Of a stretch of DNA of 64,000 nucleotides, positions 1 to 8,994 are shown one piece after another. The position numbers and the translations under genes are program-made. Every line of letters begins with the position of its first letter. Within the stretch, counting starts at the first letter, position 1. This stretch comes from Acidobacteriota bacterium (lineage in GTDB: Bacteria; Acidobacteriota; Holophagae; Acanthopleuribacterales; Acanthopleuribacteraceae): the NCBI GenBank assembly GCA_030066195.1, contig JASJCB010000011.1, positions 43,418-107,417 on the forward strand, in the 5' to 3' direction. Under the pieces are notes generated by a model. The model did not search any database and was not told where the DNA came from. It saw only the letters and a program-made list of their open reading frames with translations.

Positions 1-168
1 CCCTGACTTATAGGGTTTGTCCTGAACCGAACCGAACAAGGTGGGCACGCCTACATAACCGGCGGGAATGGTGCGTACCACCTTTCGACCGAACAGGAGG
101 GCCATTAGAATGATCACGATAATCACGATCGCGCGGACCGAAAGGCCCTCGAACTTGGTATTGCTCAC
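1..168 (-). CDS. SPFH/prohibitin-like membrane protein (N-terminal part)
   Basis: Only the first 56 codons are in the window; the gene runs off the left edge. Translation from a GTG at 168 gives a short polar N-terminus, one hydrophobic membrane segment at about residues 13-27, and then VRTIPAGYVGVPTLFG, which resembles the segment that opens SPFH (band 7/prohibitin) domains just after the membrane anchor. A GAGGTGAA ribosome binding site at 173-180 supports the GTG start. Proteins of this family form membrane-associated oligomeric scaffolds. It is transcribed away from the hydrolase at 305 and shares the AT-rich intergenic region with it. The family call rests on a short fragment. Confidence 0.6.
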   Translation of the reverse strand, partial: MSNTKFEGLSVRAIVIIVIILMALLFGRKVVRTIPAGYVGVPTLFGSVQDKPYKSG

Positions 169-203
169 AGCGTTCACCTCTAGAGAAATTAACCCAACCT
201 GAC

Positions 204-246
204 TGTGATTATAGTGTGATTACACAGAAAATAAAGACTTTGTCTT
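204..246. promoter_or_regulatory. Palindrome cluster between divergent genes
   Basis: This divergent intergenic region has two short inverted repeats: TGTGATTACACA at 215-226, preceded by a partial direct copy TGTGATTATA at 204-213, and AAGACTTTGTCTT at 234-246. They lie where promoter or operator sites for the hydrolase and the SPFH-like gene would be expected. No convincing -35/-10 pair was found. The binding protein is unknown. Confidence 0.35.
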
Positions 247-304
247 ATTGACACCGGGTATTGTCCCGTTCACAATGCAAGAAATCACCCCGAGGAGGGT
301 CCCG

Positions 305-1099
305 ATGCCCTTTGCAGAATTGCCCGAAATCAAGCTGTACTACGAGGTTTCGGGCGACGGCCCGCCCGTGGTGTTGCTGCACGGCCTGGGCTCTCTCGGC
401 CGGGATTGGTCTCCGCAAATACCCGCGCTGGAACCTCGGCACAAGGTTTACCGCACCGATGCGCGCGGTCACGGTCAGTCGGACAAACCCGAGGGACCCT
501 ACACCATTCAGCAGATGGCCGGCGACATTGCCGCTTTTATCGACAAGCAGATCGGTGAGCCGGTGCACCTGATCGGCTTTTCCATGGGCGGGTTTATGGC
601 GTTTCAGTTGGTCGTGGACCGGCCGGAGCTGGTCAGGTCGATGGTTGTCATCAATGCGATTCCCGAGGTGGTCACGCGGACCTTCCGCGACAAGCTCAAC
701 CTGAACCTTCGCTTCTTCATTTTGCGCCTGTTCGGCCTACGCGTTCTCGGTAAGCTTTTGGGAAAACTGCTGTTCCCCAGATCGGATCAGAAGGAATTGA
801 GGCGGGAACTGGCGAAACGCATTGCCGGCAACGATAAAAAAGCTTACATCGCAGCCACCCGCGCCGTGATCAATTGGACCGTGGCCGACCGGGTTTCGGG
901 AATCCAGGCGCCCGTACTCATGATCAGCGGTGACAGGGACTACACGCCTATCAAGGAAAAGCAACGCTTTGTGGACATCATCCCCAATGCCCGCTTGGAA
1001 GTCATCGCGAATTCCAGACACGCTACGCCCCTGGATCAGCCCGAGGCCCTCAACAAGCTGCTCGTCGCATTCCTGGCCGAACAAAATCAAACCGATTGA
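305..1099 (+). CDS. alpha/beta-fold hydrolase
   Basis: A 264-residue alpha/beta hydrolase of the 3-oxoadipate enol-lactonase/haloperoxidase-like type. The oxyanion-hole HG is at residues 26-27, the nucleophile elbow GFSMGG puts the catalytic serine at 93, Asp210 (in ISGDRD) is a good acid candidate, and His239 (SRHATPLDQ) completes the triad. There is no signal peptide, so it is probably cytoplasmic. An upstream in-frame ATG exists at 248, but the start at 305 has GAGGAGG at 292-298 with good spacing and begins at the conserved fold, so it is preferred. The substrate cannot be read from sequence. It is convergent with the AEC permease, with an 11-base gap. Confidence 0.88.
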   Translation: MPFAELPEIKLYYEVSGDGPPVVLLHGLGSLGRDWSPQIPALEPRHKVYRTDARGHGQSDKPEGPYTIQQMAGDIAAFIDKQIGEPVHLIGFSMGGFMAFQLVVDRPELVRSMVVINAIPEVVTRTFRDKLNLNLRFFILRLFGLRVLGKLLGKLLFPRSDQKELRRELAKRIAGNDKKAYIAATRAVINWTVADRVSGIQAPVLMISGDRDYTPIKEKQRFVDIIPNARLEVIANSRHATPLDQPEALNKLLVAFLAEQNQTD

Positions 1100-1110
1100 T
1101 CCCAAACCGC

Positions 1111-2037
1111 TTAGATGATGAGTAGAAGCAGCGGAATGGTGATCATGGCCAGGCCGGTGCTCAAGAGAACCGCGGCGGCCAGGGTTGCTTCCCTGGTGTT
1201 GTAACCGGTCGCGAACAGGTAGGCGTTGATCCCGGTGGGCATGGCCGCCGTGATGACCGCTACGGAGGTCCAGATAGGGGAAAGCCGAAAGATCAGCGAC
1301 GCGGTGATCCACATGATCAGCGGGTGCAGCAGCAGTTTCCAGCCGGCTAACTGAATGGTATGCACCAGATTACCCGCCGGCTTGAAGCTGCTAAGAGACA
1401 GGCCCATGGTGAAAAGCGCCGTGGGTACCGCCGCCGTTTGAAACATTTCGGCGATTTTATCCAGCCACGCGGGCAAGCTAAGCCCGGAGAGGTTGAAAAG
1501 CGCGCCGGAGACCAGGCCGATGATGATGGGATTGGTCGCCAACCCCTTACCGATGCGCCTCAGAGTATCGGCAAGTGTAGAACCCCTCCCCTGCCCGGCT
1601 TCCACCATAACGGTGCCGACACCGAAGAGAACGGTGGTGTGGCAGGAGATGATGAGCATCATCGGCAAGGTGCCCTCATCGCCGTAAAGCCCGGTAATGA
1701 TGGGCCAGGCCAGGAGGACGGTATTGGAGAAAGCCGCGCCCATTCCGTAAGCGCCCGCTTCCTTGACGGAAAATCCCTGGAAACGGCGACCCGTTTCGGC
1801 GGCCAGGTAGAACATCATCAGGGCGGACAGGTAATAGGCCGCCATGCCGCGCCATTCTACCCCCGGCAGGTCCAGCCGGCCCAGGGTGCGGAACAGCATG
1901 ATGGGAACGGCCAGCTTGAAGACGAACAGGGAGAGCCCGCGACCGGCGGCTTCGTCCAGCAATTTCATCTTGCCGGCGAGAAAACCGATGACTGCCATAC
2001 CGAAAACCGGCACCAGCACGGTTGCGATTTGATCCAT
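1111..2037 (-). CDS. AEC family transporter (auxin efflux carrier/malate permease type)
   Basis: An integral membrane protein of about 309 residues with roughly ten hydrophobic segments and the AEC-family layout: two inverted halves, with GMGAAFSNTVLLAWP in the first and TAAMPTGINAYLFATGYN in the second, both typical crossover regions of these carriers. Family members are secondary transporters, often for dicarboxylates or other organic anions; the substrate here is unknown. The reading frame extends upstream to 2085, but the ATG at 2037 has a CAGGGGG ribosome binding site and starts directly before the first membrane helix, so it is preferred. Convergent with the hydrolase. Confidence 0.85.
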   Translation of the reverse strand: MDQIATVLVPVFGMAVIGFLAGKMKLLDEAAGRGLSLFVFKLAVPIMLFRTLGRLDLPGVEWRGMAAYYLSALMMFYLAAETGRRFQGFSVKEAGAYGMGAAFSNTVLLAWPIITGLYGDEGTLPMMLIISCHTTVLFGVGTVMVEAGQGRGSTLADTLRRIGKGLATNPIIIGLVSGALFNLSGLSLPAWLDKIAEMFQTAAVPTALFTMGLSLSSFKPAGNLVHTIQLAGWKLLLHPLIMWITASLIFRLSPIWTSVAVITAAMPTGINAYLFATGYNTREATLAAAVLLSTGLAMITIPLLLLII

Positions 2038-2186
2038 GGCGCCCCCTGAGTCCCCATTGGGAATGAAGTATTTAACCACATCCAACGCCCCGTCACCCGG
2101 CTTTTCAAGGCGCTTGACCGATTGGAAACGCCGGTCGGGAACATTGCCGATTGCGATACCGGGTAAAATCCCCGAGGGAGGGCAAC

Positions 2187-2215
2187 TTGAAATTGATCGG
2201 TAACCGCACTAAATT
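2187..2215 (+). promoter_or_regulatory. Predicted sigma-70 promoter for the small gene at 2271
   Basis: TTGAAA at 2187-2192 and TAAATT at 2210-2215 are separated by exactly 17 bases. The predicted start near 2222 leaves a leader of about 50 bases before the ribosome binding site. The region is locally AT-rich compared with its surroundings. Pattern match only. Confidence 0.5.
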
Positions 2216-2270
2216 AAATAGTAGGTACCTAATTGCCTGACGGGAAGAGAAGAGAACCAGGAGGTGAAGC

Positions 2271-2444
2271 ATGTTACAGCTCAATCTCACCTACCAGGAT
2301 GCGTCGATATTGGCCGGGGCTCTTGAGAATTATGTCAGCGACCTGAGTATGGAAATAGCGGGCACCGACTCCAAGGATTTCCGCGACAACTTGAAGCTGC
2401 GGCGCGATGTCTTAGTTCGTGTGATTCACAACCTCAAAGAATAA
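2271..2444 (+). CDS. Small hypothetical protein (57 aa)
   Basis: A short 57-codon gene, well supported by its signals: a near-ideal AGGAGGT at 2259-2265, a candidate promoter at 2187-2215 and a strong terminator at 2473-2507. The product begins MLQLNLTYQDASILAGALE and is mostly helical and charged, with no membrane segment and no Cys. The pattern of an initial strand-like stretch followed by helices resembles small cytoplasmic regulators, but I do not recognise the family. It appears to be a stand-alone transcription unit. Confidence 0.75.
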   Translation: MLQLNLTYQDASILAGALENYVSDLSMEIAGTDSKDFRDNLKLRRDVLVRVIHNLKE

Positions 2445-2472
2445 CCAGTTTCGAATGTGGTCTCCCGACCAT

Positions 2473-2507
2473 TGGGCCGGTGAACCATTTGCCGGCCCAT
2501 TTTTTTC
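2473..2507 (+). terminator. Rho-independent terminator
   Basis: An 8-bp perfect stem TGGGCCGG/CCGGCCCA (2473-2480 and 2492-2499) with an 11-base loop is followed by a run of T at 2500-2506. It lies 28 bases after the stop of the 57-codon gene and most likely ends that transcript. Confidence 0.85.
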
Positions 2508-2574
2508 TTTACCTGTTTTCATCGGGTTTTTCCACGATCCGATTTGCTAGGATAGCGGTACGGGAGGCCCGCTT

Positions 2575-2994
2575 ATGGTGACGATTACGGCGATAGTTCT
2601 GGCTCTTCTTTTCAGCCTCCTGGCTTTATTGCATGTCCACTGGGCATTCGGCGGCAGTTTCGGCACCGGGGCCGTGGTCCCCGAAAGCGACGGCGAAAAA
2701 CTGTTTGAACCCGGACCCGTCTCCACCTCGATCGTGGCCGCGCTCCTATTTGCCGCCGCGCTGCTGGTATCCGCCCGCGCCGGCTTGTTGACCCTACCTC
2801 TCCCCTCCCCTCTGACGGCCGTCGGAACCTGGGTCATGCTTGCTGTATTTTTGGCTCGAAGCGTGGGTGATTTCCGGTTTATCGGCTTCTTTAAAAAGGA
2901 GCGCGACACACGGTTCGCTCGCTGGGATACACGACTTTTTTCCCCGCTCTGTCTGGCCGTTGCAGCCGGGTTGCTGCTGGTGAACTTGAACTGA
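2575..2994 (+). CDS. DUF3995-like four-helix membrane protein
   Basis: A 139-residue membrane protein with about four hydrophobic helices. Residues 20-28 read HVHWAFGGS, the short His/Trp/Gly-Gly motif after helix 1 that is characteristic of DUF3995 proteins, and the middle holds the usual VARSVGDFRFIGFFK-like loop (here ARSVGDFRFIGF) before the last helix. The function of this family is not established. The start ATG follows GGGAGG a few bases upstream. It precedes the sigma-factor gene on the same strand by about 60 bases, so co-transcription is possible but not shown. Confidence 0.75.
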   Translation: MVTITAIVLALLFSLLALLHVHWAFGGSFGTGAVVPESDGEKLFEPGPVSTSIVAALLFAAALLVSARAGLLTLPLPSPLTAVGTWVMLAVFLARSVGDFRFIGFFKKERDTRFARWDTRLFSPLCLAVAAGLLLVNLN

Positions 2995-3054
2995 GCCGAC
3001 AGGTCATGCACTGCAAGACCGCATTTCCCGCTGACGGAAATCATCGGTAACGCT

Positions 3055-3645
3055 ATGATGAGCCTCATGGAAGACCGAGGCCGAACCACTCAATTACTCA
3101 GACAAGCCCGCGACGGCGTCCCCCATGCCGTCGACCTGCTCTACGATCGCATCGGCGCCCGTCTGCTGGCCCTGGTCCGGCTGCGCCTGGACGCGACCAC
3201 GGCTCGCTACACCGAACCCGAGGACGTTGTTCAGGAGGTCCTGCTGAAAGCCTTCCGGCACATCGGCGATTTCGAAAAAGACACTTCGCGCTCCTTCTTC
3301 GCCTGGCTGGCGATCATCGCCTCCAACACCATTCGCGACCTGCGCGCCGGCCTGCTTCAGCAAAAGCGCGATGCCCGCCTGACCACCTCGGCGGACCAGG
3401 TCTCCATGGAGATTGCCGATACTCATCGCTCCGCGGTCAGCCGTATCATCATCGACGAGAAATTATCCCGCTTGGAACACGCCCTGGCCGCTTTGAAACC
3501 GAGGCATCGGGAAATAATTTTGCTCCGGCGCTTCGAGGAACGTTCGTTTCCGGAGATCGGCGCCGTCATGGATCTTAAGGAAGACGCCGCCCGCATGTTG
3601 TTCACACGCGCCATGGCGGCCCTCACCCGGAGCATGGAGCCATGA
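3055..3645 (+). CDS. ECF-type RNA polymerase sigma factor
   Basis: A 196-residue sigma-70 family factor with only regions 2 and 4. Region 2 contains YTEPEDVVQEVLLKAFRHI followed by a Trp-containing helix (SFFAWLAIIASNTIRDL), and region 4 has LKPRHREIILLRRFEE and a helix-turn-helix (SFPEIGAVMDLKEDAARMLF). It should direct core RNA polymerase to a small regulon. Its stop overlaps the start of the kinase gene (ATGA at 3642-3645), so the two are translationally coupled. No zinc-binding anti-sigma gene is adjacent, which suggests that the downstream kinase controls this sigma factor, as in other ECF groups encoded next to Ser/Thr kinases. The start may instead be the ATG at 3058 or 3067. Confidence 0.9.
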   Translation: MMSLMEDRGRTTQLLRQARDGVPHAVDLLYDRIGARLLALVRLRLDATTARYTEPEDVVQEVLLKAFRHIGDFEKDTSRSFFAWLAIIASNTIRDLRAGLLQQKRDARLTTSADQVSMEIADTHRSAVSRIIIDEKLSRLEHALAALKPRHREIILLRRFEERSFPEIGAVMDLKEDAARMLFTRAMAALTRSMEP

Positions 3646-5891
3646 ATCACCTGGAACGCTATATCCAGCAATATCTGACCACCGGCGAACGTCCGGAACC
3701 GGCCTCGATCGCACCGCCCGAGGAACTGGCCGCCCTGACCGAGGCCGTCAAGCGCTACCATCGGATAGACGACCTGCTGGAAGCGCCGCCCGACCCGGTG
3801 CTTCAGACCGAACCTCTACCCTCCCCTACCCTGCCGCCCGGTTTTCGGCTGATCGAGGAAATCGGTTCAGGCGGTTCCGGCCGTGTTTTCAAGGCTCATG
3901 ATGAAAGCCTGAACCGCACCGTAGCCGTGAAGGTATTGCACGCCTTGGACGAATCCGGCGCCGCGGCCATAATGCGCGAGGCCAGGATGCTGGCGAGCCT
4001 GGATGATCCTGCCGTTACGGCCGTGTACGGCGTTTTTCCCGAACATGCTGCCGTGGTCACCGCCTTCGTTGACGGCTTCGACCTCATGGAAACAGCGCCG
4101 TCTCTAAGCCCCGCGCAGAAACTGCAAATTATGGACGACCTGCTGCGCGCCCTGAGCGCGGCGCATAACGTGGGATTGCTGCACCGCGATATCAAACCCG
4201 CTCAGATCAAGTTGGACCGCAACCTGCGCCCACATCTCTTGGATTTCGGCCTGGCTCAATACGCGGGCGAGCCCGATCACGGACGCGGCACGCCCGACTA
4301 CGCCGCACCCGAACAGTTTGAAACCCACGGGGTCATCGATAGACGCACCGACCTGTTTGCCCTGGGCGCGGTGTTTTATGAACTTTGGTCCGGCCGCGCG
4401 GCATTCAGCCGAGGGAGTAACCAACCGGAACATTTTCAGGCCCCTCCCCTACCCCGTGAACTTGACAGCACCGTTCCCGAACCGCTTCAAGCCGCGATCA
4501 TGACCTGCCTGGAACCGGCGCCCGGCGACCGTTATGCCGACCTGCAAGCCCTCGCCGCGGATCTGGAGCGTTACCGCCGCGGATTGCCGGTCAAGGCGCA
4601 ACCACGCTATCTGACCGCGACCCTGGAAACGCGGGTTCAGAGCCATCTGGACGCGCTGGAACATTGGCGCGAGGCGGGCCTGGTCTACGCCGATGAAGCC
4701 GCCGACCTTCAGCAAGCCTATACCCGATTGACCAAAAGTCAGGAGGACTGGATCCCCGAAAACCGAAGATTGACCTGGCACCAGATCGTGCTTTACCTGG
4801 GCGTGTTGGTGCTGGCCTTCGGCGCGGGCGGTTTGTTCTATGCCAAGCACTTTATGGACTTTCCACCGGAAAGCCCGGTTTATCCGGTTACCGTCCTGGC
4901 TTTGGTGTTTGCCGGAACGGCCGTCGGCGGTCGCCTGACGCGCAAGCCCGTTGCCGTGGCCTTCGATCTGGCCGGCATTCTGGTGCTGCCCATGCTGACG
5001 CTTTCACTGTTGACCGATCTGGGTCTCTTCGCCGCATCCGGCCCGGAAGAATGGCAGCTCTTCACCGACCAGGGGTTTACCAACCCCCGATTACAAATCG
5101 GATTTCTCGTAGTGACCCTGTGGGCCCTTTATCGTGCGGAGCGAACCCAAACCGTGGCCTTGAGCACTACCGCGGCTCTATCCATGGTCTGCCTTTCCCT
5201 GTGTCTTTCACTAAGCCTGGGTCTGAGACCCATGGTCGAAGAGGGCGCCTGGCATGTGGTCGCCCGTCACCTCCTGCCGCCGCTGGTTTTCTGTGCTTTA
5301 TTGGGGGCTCTGGCCGAGCGCGACGGCCGCCGTTATCTGGCCAAACCGGCTTATGTCCTGGCCGCGCTCTGGATCGTCTTGATCCCCGAATTACTGAGCC
5401 TGAACGGGAAGGCGCTGAGTTACCTGAACCTGAGTTCAACCATGCCGGCCGATGCGCCGGAGGGTTACGACCCTCTTTTCTTCGACACGGTATTGGCCAT
5501 GGTCCTGACCGGTATCCTTATCTATTGGGTAGCGCGTAAAGCCCGGGATTTGCCTTCCAAGCTGGTACAACAACCTGCCGGGTGGCTGACCCAGATAAGC
5601 CCCTTCCTGATTCTAGAGCCGTTAGGTCTTTTAGTCGCGAAAGATTTATACGGGGTGTTCTACCACTGGTTCTACCTGGCCTTGTCCTTGGGGATCCTAT
5701 TGATCAGCGGCAGATTGCAACGGCGCGGCTTCTACTATGCCGGCTTGTTCAACAGCGCGGCGGCGCTCTACTATCTAACCGGTCACTACCAATGGCTGGA
5801 GACCAGATGGTGGCCTATTTTGCTGATCGGCGCCGGTTCGGGCCTGTTAATGGTCGGTCGCTCCCTTTTTCGTCGCTCTAAAATAACCTGA
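3642..5891 (+). CDS. Membrane Ser/Thr protein kinase with polytopic C-terminus
   Basis: A 749-residue protein: an N-terminal tail, a Hanks-type kinase domain (about residues 68-320) and a C-terminal half with many hydrophobic helices from residue 380 onward. Glycine loop GSGGSG is at 75-80, the ATP-anchoring Lys in VAVKVL at 97, the catalytic loop at 181-188, DFG at 201-203, then GTPDYAAPEQ. The catalytic loop reads HRDIKPAQ: Asp183 and Lys185 are present, but the Mg-binding Asn is Gln188, so activity may be altered. The gene is coupled to the upstream ECF sigma factor by a 4-base overlap. The membrane half resembles DUF2157-type helical bundles and may sense an envelope signal; that is inference. 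Confidence 0.88.
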   Translation: MNHLERYIQQYLTTGERPEPASIAPPEELAALTEAVKRYHRIDDLLEAPPDPVLQTEPLPSPTLPPGFRLIEEIGSGGSGRVFKAHDESLNRTVAVKVLHALDESGAAAIMREARMLASLDDPAVTAVYGVFPEHAAVVTAFVDGFDLMETAPSLSPAQKLQIMDDLLRALSAAHNVGLLHRDIKPAQIKLDRNLRPHLLDFGLAQYAGEPDHGRGTPDYAAPEQFETHGVIDRRTDLFALGAVFYELWSGRAAFSRGSNQPEHFQAPPLPRELDSTVPEPLQAAIMTCLEPAPGDRYADLQALAADLERYRRGLPVKAQPRYLTATLETRVQSHLDALEHWREAGLVYADEAADLQQAYTRLTKSQEDWIPENRRLTWHQIVLYLGVLVLAFGAGGLFYAKHFMDFPPESPVYPVTVLALVFAGTAVGGRLTRKPVAVAFDLAGILVLPMLTLSLLTDLGLFAASGPEEWQLFTDQGFTNPRLQIGFLVVTLWALYRAERTQTVALSTTAALSMVCLSLCLSLSLGLRPMVEEGAWHVVARHLLPPLVFCALLGALAERDGRRYLAKPAYVLAALWIVLIPELLSLNGKALSYLNLSSTMPADAPEGYDPLFFDTVLAMVLTGILIYWVARKARDLPSKLVQQPAGWLTQISPFLILEPLGLLVAKDLYGVFYHWFYLALSLGILLISGRLQRRGFYYAGLFNSAAALYYLTGHYQWLETRWWPILLIGAGSGLLMVGRSLFRRSKIT

Positions 5892-6068
5892 AAAGCACCG
5901 CTCCAAGGACCGTCAATCCCCGAAAAATTGACTAAAGCCAGGGGGACACACTCAAGCCGCATCTATTTCGACCCGAAAAGCAACATAGAATGTTAGCGTT
6001 CCGTTTGTTTTTGATACGGGGGCGCTGACAGTCAGGGTCACCCGAATGCACAAAAACCAGAGGTCTCG

Positions 6069-8696
6069 ATGGTAGCCGTTGCCGATGCCGATAAATCGAA
6101 GAACGAGCTCATCGCGGAACTGGCCAGTATTAGAAAGCTGGTGCCGCGATTGGAACGCCTGACCTCCGAGTACCGTGAGTCTGAAAAATTACAAGGGGCG
6201 CTCTACGAAATCGCGGAACTGGCGGGCTCGGCTGAGGACATGGACCATTTTTACAGCGCCATTCACCGCATCGTGGGCAACCTGATGTACGCGCGCAACT
6301 TCTATGTGGCGCTGCACGACCTGGAAACGGGCATGTTCGGCTTTCCTTATTTTGTGGATTCGGTGGACACCTCCAGACCCGACAAATTGCCTTTCGAAAA
6401 GGTCTCGCGGGGTATGACCGCCTGGCTGATGCGTCAAGGCAAGAGTAAGCTGATCACCCGAGCCGATTTGGACCGCCTGGTGAAAAAAGGCGAACTGGAC
6501 GTGGTGGGAAAGCCGCCGCATATGTGGCTGGGCGCACCGCTGATGCGCGAACGCCGCGTGGTGGGCGCGATCGTAGTCCAGAGTTACGCCGACGAGTGGC
6601 AATACAGCCGCAAGGATCTGGAGCTGCTGACCTTTGTCTCGCAACACATTTCCACCGCGCTGGAACGGAAGCAGAGCCGCGAGGACCTGGAACGCGCCGT
6701 GGAGGAACGCACGCGGGAACTGACCCAGGTCAACCAAAGCCTGCAACAGGAGATCAAGGAGCGTCAACGGGCCGAGAAGTTACAGGCCGCGCTCTTTCGC
6801 ATTGCCGAGTTGACCAACACCGCGCAAAACATGGACGAGTTCTACAGCAAGCTGCACGCTATCGTGGGTGAACTGATCTACGCCCGTAACTTCTATATCG
6901 CCGGCATTCAGCGCGAAACCGGCTTGTTGCTGTTTCCCTACCGGGTCGACGAGTTCGACGATACGCCCAAGCCGCGCCGCGCCGGTCGGGGATTGACCGA
7001 ATACGTCATACGCCACGGCGACCCGGTACTGCTGGATCGAGAGGCCCGCGACCGGCTGGAGGAATCGGGCGAGATTGTGCGTAGCGGTTCACTGATGGAA
7101 AACTGGATGGGCGTACCCTTGCGTAGCGGCGATCAGATCCTGGGTGTATTGGCCGTCCAAAGCTATACCCCGGAGCATACCTACCGGACCCGCGACCTGG
7201 AGTTGCTGACCTTTGTGTCGCATCACATCGCGGCGGCCCTGCAACGGAAACAGGCCGTAGACAGTCTGCATCAGGCCTATAGCGAACTGGAGCGCCGCGT
7301 TCAGGAACGCACCCAAGAACTCTACGAGGCCAACCGCATCTTGGAATCCCAAATCGCGGAACGCAAGCGTATCGAGCGCCGCCTGATCCACGACGCTTTG
7401 CACGACGCCCTGACCGGCCTGCCCAACCGCAACCTCTTCAAGGATCGCCTGATCCACGCCCTCAAGATGATGAACCGCAACCCGAACTTCCACTTCGCGG
7501 TGCTGTTCCTGGACCTGGACCGCTTCAAGATCGTCAACGACAGTCTCGGCCATCTGGTCGGTGACGAATTATTGAAAGAGGTCAGTAAGCGCATCCTGGC
7601 GTGTATGCGGGAAAGCGATACCGTGGCCCGTCTGGGCGGTGACGAGTTCGCGATCCTTTTGGAGAGCCTGGCTGAACCGGGAGATGCGCGAATCATTGCC
7701 GAGCGCATTCTTGAACGAATCACCGAACCCTTCGTGCTAGGCGAACAGGAAGTGTTTACTTCCACCAGCATAGGTATTGCCTACAGCCACGAACGTTATA
7801 CCAAACCCGAAGACCTGTTGCGAGATGCGGATTCGGCCATGTACCGCGCCAAGGAAAGCGGGCGCCAACGCATCGAAACTTTCGATGAAAGCATGCACCG
7901 GCACGCGGTGGAGCAACTGGAAATAGAAAGTTACCTGCACCGCGCGGTGGAGAAACAAGAGTTGGTAGTGCATTATCAACCCATCGTGCATTTGGAAACG
8001 CGCCAAATCACCGGCTTCGAAGCATTGGTGCGTTGGCAGCACCCCAACCGAGGCTTGTTGAAGCCCGGCGCTTTTATCGAACTGGCCCGCGAAACCGGCG
8101 TCATCATCTCCTTGGACTGGGCAGTCCTGGAAACCGCGGCAAGGCAGATGAAAGTCTGGCTGAGCTTGTTCCCCGAGGGCCGCTCGCCGGTGTTGCACGT
8201 GAATTTCTCAGGGAAACACTTCTCCCAGGGCAATTTTACCGAACGCCTTCAAGAACTGATTTCCAAGGCGGGCTTGCCGCCGGGTCAACTGCGCCTGGAG
8301 GTTGACGAAGCGGCCCTGCTGGACAAAACCAGCCTGGTGGACGACACCTTCAACCACCTCAAAAACCTGGGCGTCCACCTGCTGTTGGACGATTTCGGCA
8401 CCCGCTACTCTTCCCTGAGCTACCTGCACAAATTCCCCATGGACACCATCAAGATCGACCGTTCCTTCGTGACCCGTATGTTGGATATTCAGGAAAACCT
8501 GGAGATCATACGCACCATTCACGCCCTGGCGCGCACCCTGGAGATGCAGGTCATCGCCGAGGGTTTGGAAAGCAGGGAACTGATCGACGCGGTGCGAGAA
8601 TTGGGCTGCGAGTACGGTCAGGGATATCAATTGGCAAAACCCATGACCGCGGAAGAGGTGACGACCATGCTGCAAAGCGGAAAGGTTGCCTTGTAG
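6069..8696 (+). CDS. GAF-GAF-GGDEF-EAL cyclic-di-GMP protein
   Basis: An 875-residue soluble signalling protein. Two similar GAF domains (about residues 40-200 and 235-400) are each followed by a coiled coil that contains VEERTRELTQ or VQERTQELYE. A GGDEF domain follows with an intact GGDEF at 523-527 and an inhibitory-site RESD five residues before it. The EAL domain starts with EAL at 651-653 and keeps DDFGTRYSSLSYL and VIAEGLES. Both diguanylate cyclase and phosphodiesterase activities therefore look possible. The two GAF modules share long identical stretches (DLELLTFVSQHI and DLELLTFVSHHI), so they come from an internal duplication. The gene is monocistronic, with a terminator candidate after it. 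Confidence 0.92.
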   Translation: MVAVADADKSKNELIAELASIRKLVPRLERLTSEYRESEKLQGALYEIAELAGSAEDMDHFYSAIHRIVGNLMYARNFYVALHDLETGMFGFPYFVDSVDTSRPDKLPFEKVSRGMTAWLMRQGKSKLITRADLDRLVKKGELDVVGKPPHMWLGAPLMRERRVVGAIVVQSYADEWQYSRKDLELLTFVSQHISTALERKQSREDLERAVEERTRELTQVNQSLQQEIKERQRAEKLQAALFRIAELTNTAQNMDEFYSKLHAIVGELIYARNFYIAGIQRETGLLLFPYRVDEFDDTPKPRRAGRGLTEYVIRHGDPVLLDREARDRLEESGEIVRSGSLMENWMGVPLRSGDQILGVLAVQSYTPEHTYRTRDLELLTFVSHHIAAALQRKQAVDSLHQAYSELERRVQERTQELYEANRILESQIAERKRIERRLIHDALHDALTGLPNRNLFKDRLIHALKMMNRNPNFHFAVLFLDLDRFKIVNDSLGHLVGDELLKEVSKRILACMRESDTVARLGGDEFAILLESLAEPGDARIIAERILERITEPFVLGEQEVFTSTSIGIAYSHERYTKPEDLLRDADSAMYRAKESGRQRIETFDESMHRHAVEQLEIESYLHRAVEKQELVVHYQPIVHLETRQITGFEALVRWQHPNRGLLKPGAFIELARETGVIISLDWAVLETAARQMKVWLSLFPEGRSPVLHVNFSGKHFSQGNFTERLQELISKAGLPPGQLRLEVDEAALLDKTSLVDDTFNHLKNLGVHLLLDDFGTRYSSLSYLHKFPMDTIKIDRSFVTRMLDIQENLEIIRTIHALARTLEMQVIAEGLESRELIDAVRELGCEYGQGYQLAKPMTAEEVTTMLQSGKVAL

Positions 8697-8725
8697 GGGG
8701 AATAATTCGCAAATAGCGAACGAAT

Positions 8726-8754
8726 CACGGCGTTGCGCCGGTGCTTGTTTTTTT
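8726..8754 (+). terminator. Probable rho-independent terminator after the GGDEF-EAL gene
   Basis: CACGGCG (8726-8732) pairs with CGCC(G)GTG (8736-8743) around a 3-base loop, with one bulged G, followed by CTTGTTTTTTT. The rest of the roughly 300-base gap before the kinase gene at 8995 holds no convincing gene; a 5-bp TTCGC/GCGAA hairpin sits just before the terminator. Confidence 0.55.
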
Positions 8755-8994
8755 GTTCGGTCCCTGGATTTCTGGTTCGAATGCTGTTATGCTGGCTAGA
8801 CCAAATCGGGGCATAATGGATGTATGGTACCCTCTGCCTCGGACCACAGCTCCTAATGCCGGAAAGTTCAAGAAACGCAAAATTTTAGGTTGTAGGATGT
8901 GGCCTGTGTATCGACCAAAAAAGCAGAAAAGCCGTAGCAGGGTTGCGCACAAGGTCATAGCGGCATCCATCCAAAACCTCCGGGTTGGACAGGG

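Noticed and set aside
8766..8800. tRNA-like TTCGAAT motif
   Set aside because: No cloverleaf can be folded around it and there is no acceptor stem.
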